Under the pieces are notes generated by a model. It searched no databases and was not told the DNA's origin. It worked only from the letters and a program-made list of their open reading frames with translations. DNA of 64,000 nt from Yponomeuta sedellus (Eukaryota; Arthropoda; Insecta; Lepidoptera; Yponomeutidae). This document shows, piece by piece, positions 11,714 to 21,300 of the stretch. Made by a program: the position numbers and the translations under genes. How positions within the stretch are numbered: the first letter of the stretch is position 1; each line of letters begins with the position of its first letter. The stretch covers positions 19,531,889-19,595,888 of the forward strand of contig OW203732.1 of assembly GCA_934045075.1 (NCBI GenBank), in the 5' to 3' direction.

Positions 11714-14269
11714 TTTAAAAAAGTTTTGTGTGTGTGTGTGACTCATCGAATGCCTCCTATACGGCGGACAAATTTAGGCAGAAAACCCCGAAATGCAACA
11801 AATCATGAAAGAATTCGGTTAAGGCAGAACCGTGAAGCCCGAGATTCGACTAATAATGGTGAAAGTTTAAATCGAGCTGCTTTTTGTCACGATATGTCCA
11901 TTGATTACAGTGCCTACAACTTTACTGTGTTGCTATTGGACCTATGAACTCAGTTTGACAATATTGTAAAATATTGAAATACAAAAATGAAGCCAACGGA
12001 TTGTGTTGCACAAATGGTTAGGTGAAATTGATAGCATTGCTTCCACCTCCAGAGCCACTGTACTCATTGGTTTTAGGAATAGGACCAGATTCCATACACT
12101 TTTTAAAAATATTCAGCAATATAACGACTGCTTTCAAATGACTTCATTTGGAGCAACAAAAGTAGTTCGGGAAAATTTCATTCCAACTTTTAAGGTTCGT
12201 AATAGTATTTGTATACAATGTATGTAACTATTATGGCCCATACACATTTTTACCATAGTTTTTTTCCCTTTACAGATACAAGGTCAAATATATCACTGAG
12301 CAGGTTCTTTGTTACCAATGCTAGATAGCGACTACAAGTTCTTGCAAATTTATTTTATGGGTAATTCTCAACAAGAAATCAATCTACGGTGTGCGCATAA
12401 CAATTCAGTGAAAAGGCCAATAGTTGAACAATAATTGCAAAACTTATTTCACGAACACAATCAATTGATTATCTTATTTAAAAGTGCTATGGATATGATG
12501 CCAACTGATGATAACAAAGTTGTTATGAGAGCTGATAAAATTCGACGACGTTTTGATGCACCTACTATTGATGAAGTTGCCATGGTTGTAGTTGGAGAAA
12601 ATTTGGAGTCACGTGATATTGTTTTACATCGCCGAAATAATCAATTACAGCGTAGGTATTAAGGAAACACATCGCTCATATGATGTACTGCAATAGCCAA
12701 TTATATTTTGGCAAGGTGAAGTTGGCTATGATTTCTCAATCAAGATGATAAATCCCATTACACGTAATTTAAATATTGGTTTATGCCATGTTACCTCATG
12801 CATTATATCACCTATTAATTTTTTTATTCAATTGAAGTTGAATTTGTTATTCAACTGTCATCATTATAATTAAAAAAATATTACCATACGTTCTGAAATT
12901 AACAAAAAAGTTAGTTCAATGAACTATTATTCACACCGCCTAATGATCAGAGAAAATTAAGACAATCACATCTTGAAATGCCGGCGATTATGTCACAGAT
13001 ATGTTGTTGAGAGATTAACATTCATCAGGTTGAATCTGACCAAATTTCGATCTGAATTTTCGATCTTTTCGATCTGTATATTCACCTTCGAGATGCAATT
13101 AATTCCGAAAATGTTGGCCGGACTATTCTTCCAGCAACTTACATCGGAAGTCCTTGGCATATGCATGAATATGCTCAAGATGCCATGTCATATGTTCGGC
13201 ATTATGGCACGGCAAATTTGTTCATAACATTTACATGCAATCCACAATGGCTAGAAATCAAAGAAGCGTTATTCCCTAGGCAATCACCTATTGATCGACA
13301 TGACAGCAAGAGTGTTCAAAAGTAGAAATCTTTAATGGATTTAATTGTGAAACATTGTGTGTTTGGCGAGAAACGCTGCTGGATGTATTCTGTAGAGTGG
13401 CAGAAACGTGGATTGCAGCATGCAAACATTTTGATTTGGTTGGTTGAAAAAATTAGGCCAAATGAAATTGATGAAGTCATATCAGCTGAAATCCCTAATG
13501 AACAAGTAGATCCTGGCTTGCATGAGATAGTTATCAAAAATATGATACATGGTCCATGTGGAACATTTAATCAAAATGGCATGGATAGCCAGAGGTCGCG
13601 GGTTCGAATCCCGATGTAGATTTTTTAGCCTCTAAATAGGTTGCTTTATAATTTTTATTTTTCGTCGTAATGTAATTGTTGACTTATTAACTTTATTTTC
13701 TCTTTTTTATCTTCCTAGCTGATCCGGTGTCCCTTAATAGCAGAATAATCATTAAAAAAAATCGACTGTTAGGCGGTACGAAGTTCGCCGGGTCAGCTAG
13801 TATTCTATACATATTAAAAATAATTAAGTACTTGGTCCCGTGGTGGAGTATGGCCTAACCTTCCTGCAATGCAGGCAGAGACCCGTGCCCCAGCAGTGGG
13901 GACATACAGGGTTGCAATCGCAGTACTTACTTTTTTGATACGTATGCTGCTTATACATAGTTACAACATTTGGAGTGCCCTTACAGGACACATGTTGAGA
14001 GCCATTATTTATGTTAAGACCTGTAAGAATTGTAAGCAATAAACGGACTTGAGCTTGTACCTACTATCATACCTTTGTTGTGCAATAAATACTTTTTAAA
14101 TTCAATTCTCTAATTAGTAAAGGTAATAACGAGATAAATTAACGGGTTGATAAAATAAATAAACCAAGGGTTTAAACCAAGTGTATGTGTGTAAAGTTTG
14201 ATGCGGTGTCGTACAGTCGACACGTGTTACGTTTCGTTTTACAAGAAAGTGCACGTATTATATTACATA

Positions 14270-14297
14270 CACACAAACACACACACACACACACACC
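14270..14297. repeat. (CA)n microsatellite
   Basis: Run of CA units with one interruption. Confidence 0.9.
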
Positions 14298-14534
14298 TGT
14301 ATGCCGGAGGGGTTGTGTAGAGGTACTAGTTGGTAGGTAGAGCACTATTTATCTTTATCATTTTATCTTTGAGCTGTATATTTATTTATAATTTACTATG
14401 TATTTTATTTATTTATATTTACAGGTATTTAGTCTATGCAGTGTATTATTTCTGGTTAGGTTATTGTTAAGGGTTTTTGCAGACTATGTAGTTTATTTTG
14501 TACACGTATATATAGACCCGTTTCTTACTGCTGC

Positions 14535-14652
14535 TCCGACTCTCCAAGGTTCACCGGAAGAAATCTCTTACAGAGATAAGCTCGCCTTTGTTCATGTTAT
14601 TTCTTATGTAATGTCCTGTTTAATGTTTCGTGTGCAATAAAGTATAATAATT
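14535..14652 (+). repeat. LINE 3'-terminal repeat copy
   Basis: Shares gagataagctcgcctttgt and gttatttcttatgtaatgtc, ending in gtgtgcaataaagt, with the copy at 49376-49500. Confidence 0.65.
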
Positions 14653-14711
14653 TAGAGGGGAAGGATTTTCACTTGTCACAAAAGATGAGGCCTCGCTGCT
14701 TATATATATTA

Positions 14712-15064
14712 CTAGCTGACCCAGCGAACTTAGTACCGCTTAGCAGTCGATTCTTTATTATTTTTTTCTCTCCGTAAGAACCATCCTCGTACTTCAAGGT
14801 ATATTCTAAAAAAAGAATTAGCGAATTAGCTCCTCCACCAGCTAAGCTCACTTTGTCTGTATGCATTTACTTTATTAAATTACTGTAATTATTGGTATTT
14901 CTTACCTGAAGTGTGTTCTTTTGCTGGCCATGTTATTATTTTTAAGTTTTTATGTGTGTTGTGGTATTTGAATAAATGTTTTTCTATTCTATTCTAAATC
15001 GGTTCAGCTGCTCTCGAGATTTGCGCTTACCAACACATTCAGCGATTCATTTTTATATTATAGA
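14712..15064 (-). mobile_element. non-autonomous Helitron with a retroelement-like insertion
   Basis: Ends as in the 189-bp Helitron (CTAG at 14712, TCTATAATATAAAAATG at 15064). It is interrupted at 14829-14997 by a ~168-bp piece that ends in ttctattctattct, resembling a LINE/SINE tail. Confidence 0.8.
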
Positions 15065-15248
15065 CTAGCTGACCCAGCAAACTTCGTACCGCCTAACTGT
15101 TGATTCTTTATTTTTATTATTTTTCCCTTCGTAAGAAGCATCCTCGTACTTCAAGGAATTTCTAAAAAAAGAATCCGCGAAATCGGTTCAGCTGCTCTCG
15201 AGATTTGCGCTTACCAACACATTCGGGGATTCATTTTTATATTATAGA
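15065..15248 (-). mobile_element. non-autonomous Helitron, tandem to the previous one
   Basis: CTAG-type end at 15065 (ctagctgacccagc) and TCTATAATATAAAAATG-type end at 15248. Head to tail with 14712-15064. Confidence 0.82.
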
Positions 15249-15524
15249 TAGATAGGTCCCAATGAAAATCCAAAGGCCATTTGCTTTGCAATACCTGAAG
15301 CACCTGATACTTTTGTTATTGCCATGGAACATAATACAGCCAATCATAATTGTAGGTGTGCTTGTACCCACTAGCTTACACGGAAAATCTCTTTGTTACG
15401 ATTTATTATATTGTCATTTGATTGAATATTGTTGTTAGCTTGCTATGCTGGTTAATTGTAATTGTATAACTTTGCGTGTTGTGGTAATTTAATATGATTG
15501 TCTATAACATAACATTTTACATAC

Positions 15525-15700
15525 TGGCACATACATTGCTTCTGGCCCCACACTAGGATACCCTGTGTCGTGGGAACCAGAAACAACGACATCACAAACA
15601 TGTAAACATCCAAGACCTGGACTTTTTTTTTTGTTTCAAGCCGGGATTCGAACCCGGGACCTCTTGCATGGTAGGCAGACGCGCTATCTCTCTATCTATC
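15525..15700 (-). mobile_element. family C tRNA-derived SINE
   Basis: B-box-like gggattcgaacccgggacc and body gggaaccagaaacaacgaca / cttctggccccacactagga. Copies at 33196-33385(-), 46003-46180(+) and 54670-54872(+). Confidence 0.8.
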
Positions 15701-16069
15701 AAATCAATGTGACAAACCTCTTTCGCGTCTTCAATTTTAGTCAGTCATTTGTTACTTTATCATCGGCAACTTTTATAGCGTAGGGCATACCTAAGTGCGA
15801 GAAGTAAACAAAAATGTCAGAACTGAGATTCACTCAAGAACGAAACATCTTTGGATTCACTACCTACATACTTTTTGTGTTAATCTGTATATCCTCTTCT
15901 CAATGCACCTCGATGCCTAAGCACGTGTATGAAATGCCGTTCAATTTTAAACCTTATGCGGAAACATAGGTATCTACCTAAGCTGGTTGCATAAGCCCTT
16001 GTCATTCGCAGTGCAGGCTAATCGAACCATTATTGCATAACGCGAATGCAATATGCGTTTGTTTTCAGT

Positions 16070-16640
16070 TCGTAGGCTTAGCACGCCCTACGATTTTTCA
16101 CCGCGCGATTTTTCCAAAAAAATCTGAGGTGCACGTAGTTGCAAACAAGAAAAAACAATTATCACAAAAAATTACGCCTCAACCAAATCAGTAGGTACGC
16201 GATTTAGGCTTAGAACGCATTACGTTTTTTAACTGCGCATTTTTTTCCGAAAAATATCTCTGTGATATGGAAAATGTATGGAGGTGCACGCGCTTGTGAA
16301 ACAAATTTGCGCAATTATAATTCCCCAACCAAACTGATTTGAAATCAGCACGCATTACCATTATTCGCAATTTTTCCGAAAAAAACTGTGAGATATGGAA
16401 AATGTATGAAGGTGCACGCACTTGCGGAAAAAATCGCGTGAAAATAATAGGGTTGGCACGCATTACGATTTTTCACCGCGCGATTTTTTCCGTTAAACAA
16501 TCGTACTTTTTTCATATCACACAGATTTTCAAAAGGCGCACTAGCGAAAAAAAACGCGGGAAAATAATTACCCAACCAAATCAATGAGAAAAAAATCGCG
16601 GCGATATTATTCGCAATGCGTGCTTAGCCGGTCGTGCGAT
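16070..16640 (+). repeat. degenerate tandem repeat (~130-150 bp period)
   Basis: About four units share gcacgcattacgatttttca, accgcgcgattttttccg, aatatggaaaatgtatg-type words, ggtgcacgc and caaccaaatca. The AT/CG-mixed wording differs from the flanks. The opposing frames inside are by-products. Confidence 0.75.
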
Positions 16641-16809
16641 TTTGCTGCTAAGGGGGTATTAAAATTTATACAATATCTAGGTAGCAACTTGGTTTCGAAT
16701 AACGAGAATTGAGGTAGGTATTGTATTATGGATGTCAGATGGCGTGATCAAAATGCGTCCTTTGTCTCACCTCTGATCGCTATTCATACCTAATAATATT
16801 ACCATTGAA

Positions 16810-16915
16810 TAAAAGAGCGGTCGTAGCGGAGCGATAGAACGCCGTCGTCTCAATCGGAAGCTCGTGTGTTCGAATCCCAGCATGTACCTATGACTTTGTT
16901 TTCTAAGTTATGTAC
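16810..16915 (+). mobile_element. tRNA-derived SINE, family E
   Basis: gagcggtcgtagcggagcga with cgtgtgttcgaatcccagca, then tgactttgttttctaagtta. Related: 380-510(+), 4000-4085(-) and 17596-17670(-). Confidence 0.6.
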
Positions 16916-17127
16916 ATTTGGTCATTATAGTAGCAATACCACTCGCTAACCGCGATGGAAAACTTCTTGAGGAATTCATACTATCTGAATGTTAAAGTAA
17001 CTTACCGCTTGGCACGTACAATGACCCAAATGTGAAATTTCCGCACTTAGCCAAGTGTGGAAATGTCAGGTCTAACAGGCTGCTGAAAATGTATTTTCGT
17101 CCAACTATTTGTGTAGAGATTGAGTTG

Positions 17128-17600
17128 CATTAAGTGCTTTTTGGTCTATACATTTGTACCAAAAAGCACTTAATGTATCTGATTACAGGGCGAGTAGAAT
17201 AGGTTGATGTGCTCTCAACTGCACTGCAAACTTAAATTGATAAACCTGCACTTCCACAGTAGTTGTGGAACTTTGGTTAAACTGCTTAAAAAAGACGAAA
17301 CAGAATATTTTGCATGCTTCTTTAGTTCTGATTCTGGTAAGCGTAATATTACGCTTACCAGACGCTGAACGATTCCAATGGTCTAACAGTCAAATTGCTA
17401 ATTGCTATCACTAACGTCAGGATTCCATTGGGATTTGGTGCGCATAATTAGGCCTCAGATGACTCAGGTGCACTAAAATGATAGAAATAACCTCTTGCTG
17501 CAGCCTACCTATCGCTTTGGTTTTTTTTAAGGTATATACCTCTTGCTACAGCTAGGGTAGGCGTATGTATCTTAAAAAAACCAAAGCGATAGGTAGGTAC
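17128..17600. repeat. three inverted repeats upstream of cry1
   Basis: (a) 17128-17145 with 17158-17175, arm cattaagtgctttttggt. (b) 17333-17362, a perfect 30-nt palindrome, arm tctggtaagcgtaat. (c) 17504-17532 with 17571-17597, arm cctacctatcgctttggttt. Confidence 0.9.
17395..17445. mobile_element. one end of the GCGCACCAAATC MITE family
   Basis: tgggatttggtgcgca at 17428-17443; partner end not certain. Confidence 0.5.
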
Positions 17601-18192
17601 ATGCCCGCACTGTGAATCGAACTTGGTTCCGTCGCGAATCCATTGTTGTGCCCACCGGGCAGCCAAACGCTGACGTTTAGCGAAAACATCGTGATAAAAC
17701 CCGCGGCTAGGTTGGCTCCGCACGTATTGACTTATCTTTCCTGTGGACTAGGCCGACTAAGGTGTCAGGATGGTACAGGTGCTGGCCAAGCCTACTCCAT
17801 CAAAAAAACAAAATTGTCCCAGGCACTGCATCGTCCGAGTCGGTAATCCCTTCTAGACTGAGTGAAGGTGCTACTGGGCGCTGTATAAATAATCTCATTA
17901 CATAGATACATGGCCAGCCAGTCTCCCAGTGCACATTTCACCGGTTAATTACGCAGACACAGAATCAAGAATATATACTTACATTTAATCTTGGTGCCTA
18001 AACAAGACCTCAAGTCATGAACTGATACCTCCGCCAGTATTTTCTCATAAGAACACTCCTGAACGCTTACCTTTAGCACCATTGAATGTAGCACAGATAA
18101 TACGAGTACAGTGTGGCATTTAAGTGCATTACCGATACCGACAGGCGTTTTTTAGTTTTTCTCTTTAGCTATATTTTTAATTTTCTTTCCAG

Positions 18193-18362
18193 ACTGAACG
18201 TAGACCCCACCGGTGCCCAACTTTGAGCAAGCATGTTGAACGGCAGCGTGCTGTGGTTCCGCCACGGTCTCCGTCTCCATGACAACCCGTCCCTGCGCTA
18301 CGCGGTGGAAGACAAGAAAGCTCCCTTCTTCCCCCTGTTTATCTTCGACGGTGAGACTGCTG
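18193..18362 (+). CDS. cry1: cry1 exon 1 (part 5' UTR, codons 1-43)
   Basis: A pyrimidine-rich stretch ending in AG at 18191-18192 looks like a 3' splice site, so the start codon probably sits in the second transcribed exon and 18193-18232 is 5' UTR. No upstream leader exon or promoter could be identified. ATG is at 18233 and TGA at 18224-18226 is in frame upstream. Coding is 18233-18362 with donor gtaagt; the exon ends in phase 1 after ...FIFDGETA. The first part of intron 1 (18409-18733) is a common lepidopteran repeat. Confidence 0.93.
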
Positions 18363-21300
18363 GTAAGTGCACTGTGGTCTTTCTGGAAGTGGTTTAAGAG
18401 CTGTTTTTGACCGGTTTTCAACCGACTTCAAAAAAAGGAGGAGGTTCTCAATTCGACCCGTATGTTTTTCTATGTTTGTTACGCGATAACTCCGCCAATT
18501 ATGAACCGATTTGAACAAATCTTTTTTCGGCGTATAGGTTAATACCTCAAGGGTGGTCCCAATTAAATTTAATAATAAAATAATTAACTTTAAAAAAAAA
18601 ATAAAACCGACTTCAAATGCGTGAACACAAAAAAAAACTAAAAATAAAAAGTATTAGGTAATAGATATTAGGAATTATTTTTTAATTTTTAGTTTTTTTT
18701 GTGTTCACGCATTTGAAGTCGGTTTTTTTTAAGTTATTGATTAGGCTTAGCACACATTATGAAATAATGAATGAAGTATCGCAGCAATTTTTTTTATTGC
18801 GGATCTTAAATTGCCCACTGATTTGTTTGGGTGTTTATTTTCGCGTGATTTTCTCAATATTCTTCCCCTGTTTCTCTTCGGTGGAGACTGCTGGTAAGTG
18901 TAATGTGGTCTTTCTGGAACAGGTTTTAAGACATGTTTTTGAACCGCGAGCTGGTTCCACGCGCTGTTACGAGAGAATGAGGAAGATCGGCGCGCCTCTT
19001 TCTTTCCCCTGTTTGTCTTCGATGGAGAGGCTGCTGTAAGTGTATTTTGGTGTTCCTGGAACTGGTTTTAAGACCTGGTCTTGAACGACAAGCTATCGCT
19101 TCGTACCTTCGGAGCTGAGGAATAGTGGTGCGCCACTTTCTTTCCCTTGTTTATCTTCTGTTTTAAGAAGTACTTTTACCTTAAAGCGCTTTTTTTTCTG
19201 GAAATGGGGCTGCAGCAAATTACATTTTTTTATATTTCATTCAAAATGACCGTGCCAAGTTTCAAGAATATTTGATTAAGAGTTTAATAGTTTACTAATT
19301 GGAAGTGATTTTTATAATTATGGATACTGAAAAAAAAAACTATTTTCAGGCATTGCGTTAGGCGAAGGAAACGTTGTTGAGTGACGCAGTTGGGATAAAT
19401 GTTTACAAGGTTTCAGAACTTCCAGTGGTGAAACTCTTTTGTTTCAGTTTGAGCAAAAAATATATATTTTCAGAGGCACGCGTTTATGAAGTCCTTCGTG
19501 ACGAAACCTTTGAACCAACTTGAAAGTTGTTTTTATTATGAACCATAAAATTTTCTCCGCAAATACACGGAGGAAGGTATTCGTATACCTAAGTGCGTCA
19601 CTACAGTGCATGGAGAAATTATTTATGAAGCGCTCGTGGCCTAGTCTAACCGAGTGATTGGAATCAATGACTTGAGTTAAACAACAGGCGCGGTTAGATG
19701 TTTGGATGGACAGATGGGTGACCGTCCCGCGACTATCGCTAGTGGCATTTTTCCGACAGTAAGACAAGTAAATACACTTCGTACAAAGACAACCCAACGA
19801 CGACCGACAACTTCTGACAGTAAAGCCCGCCATTGTCTTACAATCCTCCGCCAACCCGGACTTGGCCCCCGTGGTGGAGTATGGCCTAACCTTCCTGCGA
19901 TGCAGGCTGAGACTCGTGCTGAAGCAGTAGTAGGTATGTAATACCTACTGGCACTCATTCTGTTTCTCTAGTTCTAGGTACCAAGCCAGAGGGGTACAAC
20001 CGGATGAGCTACGTTTTGACCATAATACCTGGTTCAATATTTTTCCTAGTGGGGTACGACCGAATGCGCTACCTCGTGGCTCTCATTTTGTCCCTCTGGT
20101 TCTAGTTACTAAGCTAGTGGGGTACAACCGGATTAGCTACGTTCTAGCCATTATTCTGTTCTTCTTGTTCAATGTTCCACCTAGTGGGTACAACCGTATA
20201 CGCCTGGCTCTCATTCCGTTCCTTTGGTTCTACGTACCAAACTAGATACATACAACCGGATCTGGTACCTTCTGGCACTTATTCTCTCTTTAGTTTTAGG
20301 TAACAAGCTGGTGGAAAAGAACCGTAGCGCTAACTCATGGCTCTCATCCTTTCCCTCTAGTTCCAGGTACCAAGATAGTGACGTACAACCGGATGCGCCA
20401 CCTTCTGGAAGCTCTTGAGAACCTGGACCACCAGTTCAAGTAATTGTAATGTGTGCACGGTCTGCTTTCATTCCGTCCCACTGGTTCCGGGTACCAAGAT
20501 AGTGGGGTGCAACCGGATGCGCTACCTACTGGAAGCTCTCGATGACCTGGACCACTACCAGTGATTGTAATGTGTGCATGTTCTGTTGGTGTTTGACTAT
20601 CATTCCGTCCCTCTGGTTCTATCAAGATAGTGGGGTACAACCGGATGCGCTACCTCTTGGAAGCTCTCGATGACCTGGACAACCAGTTTAAGTGATTGTA
20701 ATGTGTACATGTTGTGTTAGTCTGGATCTCATTCGATCCAATCAGTTGGGGGAAAAGCGGCTGCATGCATTATCTGTTAATATTTGGACCTCCTGGAAGC
20801 TCTCAATGATCCGGACTACCAGTACAAGTGATTGTAATATGTACATGTACTGTTAGTATTTGGCTCTCATCCTGTCCCTCTGGTTTAATTAAATCCACTT
20901 TCTTGGTACCTTAAAGTACCAAGAAAGTGGGGTACAACCGGATGCGCTACCTTCTGGAAGCTCTTGTTGACCTGGACCACTATCAGTGATTGTAATGTGT
21001 GCCTTTTCTGTTAGTATTTGCCTCTCATCCTGTCTCTCTGGTTCTAGGTACCAAGATAGTGGGGTACAACCGAATGCGCTGCATTTTAGAAGCTCTCGAT
21101 GACCTGGACGGGCAGTTTAAGTGATCGATATGTGTGCACGGTCTGTTAGTCTTTGGCTTTCGTTCTGTCCCTCTGGTTCTGGCCTTTCTAGGTGCCAAGA
21201 TAGTGTAATCCACTACCTCACTATCAACAGGATGCGCTACCTTCTGGAACCTCTCGATGACCTGGACCACTACGAGTGATTGTAATGTGTGCATGTTCTG

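Larger units (their letters stand above)
9517..13799 (+). mobile_element. Helitron with Rep-domain remains, interrupted by nested Helitrons
   Basis: 5' end TCTATAATATAAAAATGAAT at 9517; 3' end GGGTCAGCTAG at 13789-13799 followed by T. Removing 10013-11713 joins ...ataataa to tttaaaaaag exactly as in the undisturbed copy on the other strand, so the host element is about 2.6 kb. Broken frames encode Helitron N-terminal/Rep protein: MPPIRRTNLGRKPRNA (11740 on), FQMTSFGATKVVRENFIPTF (12131 on), LIILFKSAMDMMPTDDNK (12467 on), ANLFITFTCNPQWLEIKEAL (13212 on) and VFGEKRCWMYSVEWQKRGLQ (13358 on). There is no helicase domain: the Rep part ends at HGPCGTFNQN and is joined to a family A repeat fragment (13570-13640). 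Confidence 0.88.
15700..18192. other. upstream region of cry1; no coding found
   Basis: Holds the degenerate tandem repeat (16070-16640), a SINE and the three inverted repeats. One perfect E-box CACGTG is at 15922-15927 (another at 14221-14226). Whether the cry1 promoter is here is unknown, because the 5' UTR seems to have an upstream exon. Confidence 0.5.

Noticed and set aside
10508..12227. Two matching small proteins (MLHKWLG...) as a host gene pair
   Set aside because: They are parts of the two inverted Helitron copies.
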